Positions 46,361 through 54,815 of a stretch of 64,000 bases of DNA are shown here, piece after piece. The stretch is from assembly GCA_965262785.1 (NCBI GenBank), contig OZ253559.1, forward strand, positions 682,001 to 746,000, given 5' to 3'. The notes below the pieces were generated by a model. That model ran no database searches. It saw only the letters and a list, made by a program, of their open reading frames with translations, and was not told where the DNA came from. The number at the start of each line of letters is the position of its first letter. Within the stretch, counting starts at the first letter, position 1. This DNA comes from G965218495 sp965262785. Lineage in GTDB: Bacteria; Bacteroidota; Rhodothermia; Rhodothermales; Bin80. A program made the translations under genes and the position numbers.

Positions 46361-47181
46361 GCTTCCCCCGCACGGGCGGGGATGGACCTGGCTCTTAGTA
46401 TAGCCAGCGACCTCAATGGGGGCTTCCCCCGCACGGGCGGGGATGGACCCGCGCAGCTCAACAACGCCTCGGTACATACGGCGCTTCCCCCGCACGGGCG
46501 GGGATGGACCGTCTAATTCCTCAGTCATCTCGTCCTCATCAGAGCTTCCCCCGCACGGGCGGGGATGGACCGTCTAATTCCTCAGTCATCTCGTCCTCAT
46601 CAGAGCTTCCCCCGCACGGGCGGGGATGGACCCATAGCCGTAGCGGACTATAGCACGGCGGCGCAGCTTCCCCCGCACGGGCGGGGATGGACCTTTGCAT
46701 TGGCGGCCTCCAGGAGCATCTTGGTGGCTTCCCCCGCACGGGCGGGGATGGACCCCAGGCTGCCGGGTGGGGCGTGGCGGCCTCGGAGCTTCCCCCGCAC
46801 GGGCGGGGATGGACCGTCGTCGGTGGTGTCCACGATTCTGCGCAGCGCGCTTCCCCCGCACGGGCGGGGATGGACCCTGGGCCGCACGCGATCAGGATGG
46901 CAACATATAGCTTCCCCCGCACGGGCGGGGATGGACCGGGTGAAGGGACTGGCGGTACCACTTTTGGCTCGCTTCCCCCGCACGGGCGGGGATGGACCGC
47001 TGGAGAACGTCACCACCATTTGCGCCACCTGGCTTCCCCCGCACGGGCGGGGATGGACCGAAGATGCTCTGCGGCTTGAAGGCCCGCCAGCTGCTTCCCC
47101 CGCACGGGCGGGGATGGACCTTAGTCGGACCCGGGCACTGGCAGTGGGTTCAGGCTTCCCCCGCACGGGCGGGGATGGACC
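46361..47181 (+). CRISPR. Type I-E CRISPR array, middle segment (14 repeats)
   Basis: Fourteen repeats with an exact 61-bp period from 46361 to 47154, same sequence and strand as the leader-proximal segment. The spacer after 46483 is repeated after 46544 (GTCTAATTCCTCAGTC start). After the last repeat about 20 nt of spacer remain, then an IS1634-type element begins. This was continuous with the other segments before the insertions. Confidence 0.97.
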
Positions 47182-47200
47182 CCGAGCCTCCTCACCGAGC

Positions 47201-49403
47201 CACGACTTCTGTCGTGACCGTTTTTGCCTTGGGGTCCCATGTGCAACTCCAGTACATGTGCTGCCAAGACCCGAATCCATTCTGGAATTGGACGTTATAG
47301 CCGAACGGAAGTTTGTCAATTTTGTCGAGGGACGAGGTGTTGGCACGGTTAAAATAGGCGACTTTAACTCGATTATCATCTAGTACTCATAGGGTTTATA
47401 ATCGTTATTATTGATAAAGTCTGTTGTAGTGCTATTTTAGTGTTAGTCATCAATACTTCACACAGGCAACGCCCCCACCCGCTATATTGGGCGCAGGCCA
47501 ATACGACTGCGCCGTGTACATCCGCAGGAGAGTCTACAAGCTCAAAGATGCAACGCAACGCACCGGATACGGACTGCTCGAATGCCGACGTGTCAATGGC
47601 CAGCCCAATCAAAAAACCATCCTGAACCTTGGACAGGACTTTGACATTGCCGAAGCCGACTGGCCCACCGTAACCAAGCGGGTTGAGCTGGCACTGCGCG
47701 GACAGCGCGCACTACCGCTGGAGGATGAGAAGATCGAATGCGCCGTGGACGAGATCGTGCGCCGGCTGCGTGAGAAGGACTACGATGTGGACGCCGGACG
47801 CGACGACCGCGACGCCATCATTACCGACGCAGTGCATCATCCGGATACACGCACGGTCGGCGGCGAGCGCGTATGCCTGCAAGCCTTGGAGCAACTCGGC
47901 TTCACGGCGCTGCTACGCGCGCTGGGCATGCGAGAAGATGCTATTCGCATGGCCCTGGTTCTGGTGGTTGGGCGCATGTTGTCGCCCGGAAGTGAGGCGC
48001 ATACGTACCAGTGGATGATGAAGGCCTCCGCCATTTTGGAGCTGGTGCAGCTGGAGGCCCCGTGCGCAAGTACGCTGTACCGGGTAGGCGATCGGCTGTA
48101 TGCGCTGCGCGAAGCGCTTATGGACGGACTCTATGGCAATGCGCAGCGGCTGTTGGGCTTTAGTGAGACGCTCATCTTGTATGATCTGACCAACACATTC
48201 TACACGGGTCGCAAGAAAGGCACGCTCCTGGCGTATGGACGAAGCAAGGAAAAGCGATCGGATTGTCCGTTGGTGACGTTGGCCTTAATGCTGGACGCGT
48301 CCGGCTTTGTGCGTGGCGCAGCCGTCCTTGCTGGCAATGCCAGCGAACCAAAGACGCTTCAACAGGCCATGGAGAGGCTCAATGGCGCTCGTGCGACCGT
48401 CATCATGGACGCGGGCATAGCCACGCGCGCCAATGTGGCGTACTTGCGGTCGAAGGGACTGGATTGGATCTGTGTGCAGCGCACGCAGGCGCCGCCACCC
48501 CCTGAACGCCCGCCGGAGGAGTGCTGGAATACACAAAGCGGGGTCTCCATCAAAGCCTGGCGCCTGGAGCAGCAAGAGGGAACGCTGCAAGTCTACCTGC
48601 ATAGCGAGGCACGCAAGGCCACCGGTGATCGCATACTGAACACCAGGCGCGCAAAGTTCGAGGCTGCGCTGAAAACCCTGCACGAGGGACTCTCCAAGCC
48701 CCGCTGCGTCAAGGAATACGACAAGGTGCAACGCAGACTCGGTCGCGAGCTCGAAAGGCATAAGCGCGTCTCGTACCAGTACAAGATCGATGTCTTGCGC
48801 AAAAAGGACAGTACGCACGCGAAGGCGGTCACCTTTACGCACCTGTCTGCGTTTGAGCAGCAGACGCAAGCATCGGGCGGCTACATCCTGCATACCAGCC
48901 ACACGGACTGGTCTGCCTCGCAAATCGCACGCACATACTGGAAGCTTGCAGACATCGAGCGCACGTTTCGTTCGCTGAAGTCCGAGTTGGGCATGCGTCC
49001 CCTATACCACAGCAAGGATGAGCGCATCCGGACACACATCTTCCTCTCGGTACTGGCCTATCAGGCGGTGCAACTCATTCGCACGAAGCTGAAGCAGTAT
49101 GACCTCCACAGCAGCTGGACCACGCTGCAGTTTGAGCTGAACCGGTGGCACCGGATCACGACCGTATTGCCAACAGACCGGCGCTCCTGCATTCTGTTGA
49201 AGAAGGATGCAGACCAAGGTCCGCTCCAGCGCCAGATCGCCATGATTATGGGCCTCAAGCCCCAAAACTACACCTACAAGGCGCACACAAAACGACCCTG
49301 AAATGGTAGTGCTATAGAAAAAGACAGTTTTCGTAAGTGACTGTCTGAAGGGTACTTACTGGCTCTTGGAAAAAATAAAGTGACAAAGTTCCGCGAAGTA
49401 CAT
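47201..49403 (+). mobile_element. IS1634-type element within the array (boundaries tentative)
   Basis: It contains one transposase gene. The ends are inferred by comparison with the element at 52646-54815, whose inverted repeats begin four bases before ACTTCGCC. Here the left end has CACGACTTCTGTC (from 47201) and the right end, on the other strand, ATGTACTTCGCGG (to 49403). The length of about 2.2 kb agrees with the 2170 bp of the relative. The repeats match weakly and no target duplication was found. The left flank is spacer, the right flank a non-array gene fragment, so a simple insertion does not explain the junctions. Confidence 0.5.
47514..49301 (+). CDS. IS1634-family transposase
   Basis: 595 residues from GTG 47514 (VYIRRRVYKLKDATQ), chosen because the relative at 54574 starts MYIRATKTH at the equivalent place; a TTG at 47487 is also open. 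Catalytic blocks: LILYDLTNTFYTG (first D), ATVIMDAGIATRANV (second D), and KLADIERTFRSLKSELGMRPLYHSK (E in a Y-x-x-L-x-x-I-E-x-x-F-R-x-x-K pattern). The central insert with LLAYGRSKEKRSDCPLVTL is typical of IS1634/IS1549. The frame is intact. It resembles the transposases at 52760 and, more distantly, at 62747. Confidence 0.93.
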   Translation: MYIRRRVYKLKDATQRTGYGLLECRRVNGQPNQKTILNLGQDFDIAEADWPTVTKRVELALRGQRALPLEDEKIECAVDEIVRRLREKDYDVDAGRDDRDAIITDAVHHPDTRTVGGERVCLQALEQLGFTALLRALGMREDAIRMALVLVVGRMLSPGSEAHTYQWMMKASAILELVQLEAPCASTLYRVGDRLYALREALMDGLYGNAQRLLGFSETLILYDLTNTFYTGRKKGTLLAYGRSKEKRSDCPLVTLALMLDASGFVRGAAVLAGNASEPKTLQQAMERLNGARATVIMDAGIATRANVAYLRSKGLDWICVQRTQAPPPPERPPEECWNTQSGVSIKAWRLEQQEGTLQVYLHSEARKATGDRILNTRRAKFEAALKTLHEGLSKPRCVKEYDKVQRRLGRELERHKRVSYQYKIDVLRKKDSTHAKAVTFTHLSAFEQQTQASGGYILHTSHTDWSASQIARTYWKLADIERTFRSLKSELGMRPLYHSKDERIRTHIFLSVLAYQAVQLIRTKLKQYDLHSSWTTLQFELNRWHRITTVLPTDRRSCILLKKDADQGPLQRQIAMIMGLKPQNYTYKAHTKRP

Positions 49404-49775
49404 GATGGTGCCGGCGGCCTGATCGTCCCACGAGAAGCTCCCCAGCTTGGGCTCCATCCATCCAGTATTCCACTTCACATCGAAGCGAGCCTTTGACTCA
49501 ATGCTTTTCGTGCACGGGTAACTGGCGTCCACGCGTTGCTCCACCGCCCAACAGTCCAAATCTTCACTGCACGCCAGCTCCTTCGGTTTTGGCAACGGGC
49601 CCGACGTGGACCGTTGCGAACTGACGTTCAACGGCTCCGGTCGTTCGTAGACGACAGGGGCGTCGTCTGCGAAGTCGGCATCATCGTCTACGCCAAGAGT
49701 GCACAGGTACATAGTTCCCACGGCCAATGCCGCCACGATCAGTAATAGCCCACGCGAGCGTTTGTCGTCAAACAT
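49356..49775 (-). CDS. Small membrane-anchored Cys-containing protein between array segments
   Basis: 139 residues from ATG 49775: a short basic start (MFDDKRSRG), one membrane segment LLLIVAALAVGTMYLCTLG, a Pro/Ser-rich linker, and a domain ACSEDLDCWAVEQRVDASYP followed by CTKSIESKARFDVKW and NTGWMEPKLGSFSWDDQAAG. This C-x(5)-C-W ... C-x-x-x-I-E ... W-x-x-G pattern is familiar from small proteins of phages and plasmids, usually ending Y-x-G-D-x-x-x-F-Q-N-G-F-G-A. Here that end is replaced by MYFAELCHFIFSKSQ, probably because the IS1634-type element (right end near 49403) truncated it. Function unknown. It is not array DNA, so a foreign segment was inserted between the repeats. Confidence 0.5.
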   Translation of the reverse strand: MFDDKRSRGLLLIVAALAVGTMYLCTLGVDDDADFADDAPVVYERPEPLNVSSQRSTSGPLPKPKELACSEDLDCWAVEQRVDASYPCTKSIESKARFDVKWNTGWMEPKLGSFSWDDQAAGTIMYFAELCHFIFSKSQ

Positions 49776-49879
49776 GACTTTCTTGAAAAAGAGGGCGTGT
49801 TTAACGGCTGGCCACGGCTAAACCCGGATCACGCTTCGGAACTGCGATACCGCCGTCTCCCAGGACTCGGCCTGCAGCG

Positions 49880-50212
49880 GCTTCCCCCGCACGGGCGGGG
49901 ATGGACCTAGGGAGTATAACACATTTCCCCTACTTTTGTGGCTTCCCCCGCACGGGCGGGGATGGACCGACGTCTACCCCCGCGTACTGCGTGACGCGGC
50001 GGCTTCCCCCGCACGGGCGGGGATGGACCCGCGGGCGTGCTTATGGCGTACTGGATCGTAGGGCTTCCCCCGCACGGGCGGGGATGGACCTTAGCAACAG
50101 TATTACGGCTGTAGGCACGCAGAGCTTCCCCCGCATGGGCGGGGACGAACCGCAGGCTGCCTGCGGCGGCGGAGTGCTCCGACAGCTTCCCCCGCGGGGA
50201 GGGAACGAGGGC
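49880..50212 (+). CRISPR. Type I-E CRISPR array, distal end with degenerate repeats (6 repeats)
   Basis: Repeats at 49880, 49941, 50002 and 50063 are standard. The one at 50124 has three changes (CGCATGGG and GGGGACGAACC in the 3' half), and the last at 50185 keeps only GCTTCCCCCGCGGGG before diverging. The 61-bp period holds throughout. Decay at this side is the usual sign of the leader-distal end. The stretch just before 49880 (49776-49879) has no gene, and it is unclear whether its last 33 nt are a spacer. Confidence 0.95.
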
Positions 50213-50600
50213 CAGCAGACAGGCCCACTGGTCCGTTTGATGCGCGCGCAGCGGCAGCTTATGGTCATGGTGGCTATACCCCAATCCGTCCCCAAATGCC
50301 TGCGGCTTAAACAGGTATGTATTGGCGGCCTCAGCGCAGCCAAGAATTCAAGAATCCTTTGGCATAACATCAATAGCCACCGGCCAAAGAATCCTTGAAT
50401 GGTGGATTCGTGAGCTCAAGCGGCATGAATTAGAACCAGCAATGGTCTCCACGTAGCCCGCGCTCGGGCTCAGTCTGTGAGCGGCAGACCTTGCTCCAAA
50501 TTGAGCGCAATGCGGGCACCGCTATGACGGAGCAGGGTTGGCCGCACCTCTCCGCCAACCCCATCGGAATTCAAAGTGATGAGAAGACGCTGCAATCAAC
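50213..50600. other. Region beyond the array with an imperfect inverted repeat
   Basis: 388 bp without a supported gene. It contains an 18-bp imperfect inverted repeat: arm 1 at 50346-50363 (ATTCAAGAATCCTTTGGC) and arm 2 at 50383-50400 (GCCAAAGAATCCTTGAAT), with two mismatches and a 19-nt loop. No U-run follows on the plus strand. It could stop array or oxidoreductase transcripts, or be the end of an old element. Confidence 0.5.
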
Positions 50601-51956
50601 CTACCTGGATGCCAGCGTATGGCGGCTGGCATCCCACCGTACCATCTCCTCGCGGTCCAGCGAGAGGTTGATCATGTGCGCACAGGCAGCGGCATGATGG
50701 CCGACCGTCGCGTCTTCTACCGTAGGCGTGCCGTCACGTATGGCGGCAAGGAACTCCTCAATATGCACTTTGAGGCTACCCTCGCCTTCCGCCCGGTATT
50801 CCTCCTCGCCGGGAACCACTCCCTGGGGGCGCGAGCCTGGCATCTCGTCGTGCCGTGCCTTGGGATCCTCGTAGTAGGCCTTGGCAAGCGCTTCAGGCCA
50901 ACTTTCGACGACCCATTGGTTGCTTTCGTAGACAATCTCTGGAATAAATCGGAGGCTGCTACCCATTACTAACGTCCCCTCGGTGCCCATAATACGCATG
51001 CCACCGCTGCCACCACGCTGGTTGTTGAAGGTGCCGCTAAGGCTTACCAAAAAGCCCTCGGGATACTTCAGGGACGCATTAATCGTGTCCGCTACGTCGC
51101 GTGAACTCTTCCAGCGATATAAGCCCCCCATCGCCATGACGCTTTCGGCCATGGGCGCATCCATGACATAGTTGATGCTCGTACAAACGTGAACATACAA
51201 GTCGGTTGACATCCCACCGGAATAGTCTTTGTAGCACCGCCAGCGAAAGAATCGCTCTGGGCTGTAGGGCCGCTGGGGCGCCGACCCTAAGAAGAGGTCC
51301 CAGTCCACGGTTTCAGGGGAAGCGTCAGGAGGAATCGGGTAGATCCAAGCCCCAGAAGCCGTATTGCGGTTCACTGCAGCACGCAACATAGTGACCTGGC
51401 CGATCTTTCCACTCTTGATCAGCTGGCGCGCCTTCTTGATAAGTATCCCGCTCGGGCTCGGACTCCCGACCTGGACCGCAACCTTGTTCTGCTGTTGCGC
51501 CTTGATGATGTCCAGTCCCTCATCGATGGACCAAGTCATTGGCTTCTCGATGTAGGCATGCTTGCCCGCATTCAGCGAATCGACCGAATGCCTATGGTGC
51601 CAATGGTCGGGGCTGGATATCACGACTGCGTCAATGTCCGCGCGCTGGATGATCTCTCGGTAGTCCTTGTAAGTGTCGGCCCTGCCGTCTGTGCGGATCT
51701 TCGCGCGCTCCAGGCGCCCGGCGTACGCATCACATGCGGCTACGATTTCGACCTCTGGAAATAGCTTGAAGGCTTCCATGAGTCCATGCGCACGGGCGCC
51801 AGCACCAATGAAGCCAAGCGTGATCCTGTCGCTTGGCGCAACGCGGCGCGCCTGGGCTTGCGTGTCCGCGGGACCTGCACCTAAGCTGAACGCAGCACCA
51901 CCGGCAGCGCTCAACTTCAGAAAATCCCGCCGGTTAACCGTAAAACGCTGAGCCAT
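50601..51956 (-). CDS. Tat-exported Gfo/Idh/MocA oxidoreductase
   Basis: 451 residues from ATG 51956. It begins with a twin-arginine signal (FTVNRRDFLKLSAAGGAAF). The Rossmann fold follows (ITLGFIGAGARAHGLMEAF), then AVVISSPDHWHHRHSVDSL, the KHAYIEKPMTWSIDEG signature with the family E-K-P lysine, GSPSPSG, SGGMSTDLYVHV, and a C-terminal VGHHAAACAHMINLSL block. Proteins of this type in Bacteroidota and Planctomycetota are linked to oxidation of sugar or glycoside hydroxyls, with a tightly held NAD(P). It is the last gene of a minus-strand operon and starts 16 bp after the interrupted DUF1080 gene. Confidence 0.88.
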   Translation of the reverse strand: MAQRFTVNRRDFLKLSAAGGAAFSLGAGPADTQAQARRVAPSDRITLGFIGAGARAHGLMEAFKLFPEVEIVAACDAYAGRLERAKIRTDGRADTYKDYREIIQRADIDAVVISSPDHWHHRHSVDSLNAGKHAYIEKPMTWSIDEGLDIIKAQQQNKVAVQVGSPSPSGILIKKARQLIKSGKIGQVTMLRAAVNRNTASGAWIYPIPPDASPETVDWDLFLGSAPQRPYSPERFFRWRCYKDYSGGMSTDLYVHVCTSINYVMDAPMAESVMAMGGLYRWKSSRDVADTINASLKYPEGFLVSLSGTFNNQRGGSGGMRIMGTEGTLVMGSSLRFIPEIVYESNQWVVESWPEALAKAYYEDPKARHDEMPGSRPQGVVPGEEEYRAEGEGSLKVHIEEFLAAIRDGTPTVEDATVGHHAAACAHMINLSLDREEMVRWDASRHTLASR

Positions 51957-51971
51957 GACGAGTAAGGCGAG

Positions 51972-52645
51972 TTAATTGGTTATGGGTGTGAGCACCATGC
52001 TGCGATAGAGCACCCGTCCATGATCACCCTGGAGGTAAATGGGGCCCGGCTTCGACTCGTCCGCCGTCAATGCACCACCCGTAACGCCCATCACCGGCTG
52101 ATTGTCGATGATCTTGATGCCATTGAGCACCACGGTGAGGTGGCGCTTGTATAGCGTGATATCGTATGACTGCCACTCACCGGCGACCTTCTCTGCATTG
52201 GTGCTCGGTGCGATGCGGCTGTATAGCCCGCCCATATTATGCGAGTCCAGCGGCTTGCCATAGGTGTCGGCCACCTGAATCTCGTAAATCCCGCGCAGGT
52301 ACACGCCGCTGTTGCTCCCGGCTGGCACGTTGACGTCGAGCTTCAGGTTGAAATCCTCAAAGGAGGCGTCAGTGCGCAGGTTGCCGTAGCTAACGTGGTG
52401 CCCGTCGTCCGGCTGGACCGGGTTATTGATAAGCACGCCGTCTTCAACCATGAACCCGTTGACCTGGCCGGGGTTGGTCAGAGACCAGCCTGCAAGGTCT
52501 TGGCCGTTTAAGAGCTCTATGGGCTCGCCATACTCGATCATGGATAAGTCCGGTGTAGGGGGCAAATCCGGAATGCGATCGCCGGTGAATTCTACTAACT
52601 GCTGGCCCGTCCCGCTGCGATGGGGAAAGTAGCCTGTTCCCCTAA
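51972..52645 (-). pseudogene. DUF1080 protein gene, 3' part, split by an IS1634-type element
   Basis: This part encodes the DUF1080 domain: IELLNGQDLAGWSLTNPG, DASFEDFNLKLDVNVPAGSN, SGVYLRGIYEIQVADTYG, KPLDSHNMGGLYSRIAP, GPIYLQGDHGRVLYRS. Upstream the same frame reads RGTGYFPHRSGTGQQLVEF up to the element at 52645. Joining LELKYNDGIL of the 5' part to RGTGYFPHR across one TTAG (CTAA on the plus strand) gives a continuous frame of about 335 codons. DUF1080 proteins of this kind probably cleave keto-glycosides. As it stands this half has no signal peptide. A short product from a TTG near 52565 is possible but would stay in the cytoplasm. Confidence 0.85.
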
Positions 52646-54815
52646 CTCTACTTCGCCATTTTATGACTCAAACAGTATAGGTGGACACATTCTCCACATA
52701 TAAGAAAAGGGTGTACTCCCGCCTGGCTGGCACTACTTTTCTAACGCCGTGCGCCTGCCTTAGTCCTGGCGCACGTAGCGTTGCCGATGCAGGCTGGGCG
52801 TGACGCCGCAGATGCGCGCTATCTGAGCCAGCTCTGCCCTTGGGCGCTCGTCCTGCACGTTGACAATCACCTGGCCCTGGGTGTCCTTTACGGTTGTCAT
52901 CACCCGTTGCCAGGCGCTCAGCTTCTGGCGAAGCGTCTTCCAGCTGGTGTGGATGTCTTGCGCCTTCAATCGGGTCCGGATCAGGTGCACGGCGTGATAG
53001 GCATACACAGCTATACTGATGTGCGCTGCGATGCGTGCGTCCTTGCTGTGGTATAGCGGCCGCATCCCCAGTTCCGACTTCAACGAGCGGAAGGTGGCCT
53101 CCACCTCGGACAGCCGCCAATACGTGGCTACAATGTGCTTAAGGTCCCATCCCGTCTGACTGGTGCGCAGCACGTAGCCCCCCAGGGCCTCATCGGCCTC
53201 TTCCCACTGCGTCTTGCGTGCAAACTTCACGGCCTTGGCGTTGGGGCCACTCCCTTCTACAACCGTCACTTCGTACTGATGAGATACGCGGGCATATCGC
53301 TCTTTTATGCGTCCGACCTGCTCTACGACCTTCTTGAGCCGCTTGGTATGGTAGGGCTTCTGCAGCCCTTCGTGCAGCGAGGTGAGGGCTGCTTCCAGTA
53401 GCGTGCGCCGGCGCTGGAGGATCTGCTCTTCCTTGTGCTTTCTGGCTTCGCTGACGGCATAGAGCAGCATCTCCTGCTTCTTTTGCTGCAACTGCCACAC
53501 GCGTACGGCGTGTCCAGCCTGCGTGGTCAGCGTACTGTCGGGCTCCCGCTCTGGCGGCAGGGGCCGCTTACCCCGGTGTACGCAGATCCAGTCGTAGCCC
53601 TGTTCTGCCAGCCAGGACACGTTTGCTTCCGTAGCGATCCCTGCATCCATGACCACCGTCGGCTTCTGGCCGTCCACGCTGGCGTTCAGACGCTCGATAG
53701 CGTCCTGCAGCGTGCCGGGCTCCGAGACGTTGCCGGGCAAGATCTCGCAGGTGCGCGGGAAGCCCGCGCCATCGAGCACCAGCCCGAGCGTCACCAGCGG
53801 ACAATCGGAACGCTTTTGCTTCGAACGTCCATAGGCCAGGTACTCGCCGTGCTGTCGGCCATGGTAATGGGTGTTGGTCAGGTCATAAAAAACAACGGTC
53901 TCCGGCAGGCTCAAGAGCGTCCGCTCCTTTTGGAAGAGCGCTTGCTGAATCGCTTGGTTGTGCTCCCAGAGCAGGTCCCCAATGCGATACAGCTTCGCTA
54001 ACGACACTTTCCTGCCGGGGCGCAGCCCCAGCAGGTCCAGCGTCGTCGACCTGCTTTGCAACCACTGAAGCGTAGCCCGTTCGCTGTTGGGATGCAGCAT
54101 GCGTGCGACCACCAGGGCTACGGCCAGACGCGCGTCGCGCTCCTTGGCGCCGGCCTGGATCAGCGTGTCTTTCAGTCCCAGATCCTCGAGCGCCTGAAGG
54201 CAGACACGCTCTGCGCCCACGCTGCGGGCATGCTCCGGGTGCTCAAGGGAGTCCATGTCCACCGTCATGACGCTGTCAGGCTCACCCTCCGGCTTCGCGT
54301 GTGCACCTATGCCGCGTGCGCGCAGCTGCGCGACAATGGCTTCGGCCGTGTGCTGCAGGTCGGGATCGAACACGAGTGTCGGCTGCCCCTGCAACAAATT
54401 CTCTATGTGAAGCACCAAGGTGCCCCACTGGTCACGGGGCGTGTCAAAGTGTACGCCCAGGTTCAGCAGGGTCGACTGGCGCACCTTCCCGCCGATGCGG
54501 TCGCTGCGTACCAGGCGGTAGCTGTGTCGCGCTTCACCTTTCTTTGCGTGGGTCTTGGTCGCCCGTATGTACATGGTGTCTGCAGTTCAATGCCGACTCC
54601 AAGATAGTGCATGGGCGCACCTGTAGCAAGTCCCTACCAACAATCCTGGCACTACAATGGCCTTTTTCAGCCGAATACGCTAAACTTCACGCATTCTTCA
54701 CCATATAGCCGAGAAATACGGCTGAAAAGGGGCTGAAAAGGGCGAAAAGTGGGCTGGGAGTACCTGGTTTAGCCCCCCTTCGGCCACGGTTGGTTCCCAA
54801 AATGGCGAAGTCGGG
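52646..54815 (-). mobile_element. IS1634-type insertion sequence within the DUF1080 gene
   Basis: 2170 bp. Inverted ends: CTCTACTTCGCCATTTT at 52646 and, on the other strand, CCCGACTTCGCCATTTT at 54815, sharing 13 perfect bases (ACTTCGCCATTTT). The flanks carry the direct repeat CTAA (52642-52645 and 54816-54819). Removing the element with one copy restores the DUF1080 reading frame. One intact transposase gene. A GTAGTGCCA motif occurs in direct orientation inside both ends (near 52731 and 54647 on the other strand), and a similar GTAGTGCTA near both ends of the element at 47201. Confidence 0.88.
52760..54574 (-). CDS. IS1634-family transposase
   Basis: 604 residues from ATG 54574 (MYIRATKTHAKKGEARHSYR). 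DDE blocks: VVFYDLTNTHYHGRQ (first D), PTVVMDAGIATEANVSW (second D), and RLSEVEATFRSLKSELGMRPLYHSK (E). The linker with YLAYGRSKQKRSDCPLVTLGLV is the same as in the relative at 47514, with which it shares clear similarity over the full length. The frame is intact, so the element may be mobile. It reads in the same direction as the gene it interrupts. Confidence 0.94.
   Translation of the reverse strand: MYIRATKTHAKKGEARHSYRLVRSDRIGGKVRQSTLLNLGVHFDTPRDQWGTLVLHIENLLQGQPTLVFDPDLQHTAEAIVAQLRARGIGAHAKPEGEPDSVMTVDMDSLEHPEHARSVGAERVCLQALEDLGLKDTLIQAGAKERDARLAVALVVARMLHPNSERATLQWLQSRSTTLDLLGLRPGRKVSLAKLYRIGDLLWEHNQAIQQALFQKERTLLSLPETVVFYDLTNTHYHGRQHGEYLAYGRSKQKRSDCPLVTLGLVLDGAGFPRTCEILPGNVSEPGTLQDAIERLNASVDGQKPTVVMDAGIATEANVSWLAEQGYDWICVHRGKRPLPPEREPDSTLTTQAGHAVRVWQLQQKKQEMLLYAVSEARKHKEEQILQRRRTLLEAALTSLHEGLQKPYHTKRLKKVVEQVGRIKERYARVSHQYEVTVVEGSGPNAKAVKFARKTQWEEADEALGGYVLRTSQTGWDLKHIVATYWRLSEVEATFRSLKSELGMRPLYHSKDARIAAHISIAVYAYHAVHLIRTRLKAQDIHTSWKTLRQKLSAWQRVMTTVKDTQGQVIVNVQDERPRAELAQIARICGVTPSLHRQRYVRQD

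Noticed and set aside
46301..47300. Further repeat-rich frames in the middle array segment.
   Set aside because: Same cause: CRISPR repeat translated in several frames.
47182..49879. A single simple IS insertion splitting one spacer, as in the IS21 case.
   Set aside because: Testing spacer lengths of 32, 33 and 34 nt gave no exact duplicated target, and about 480 bp of non-IS sequence remains.
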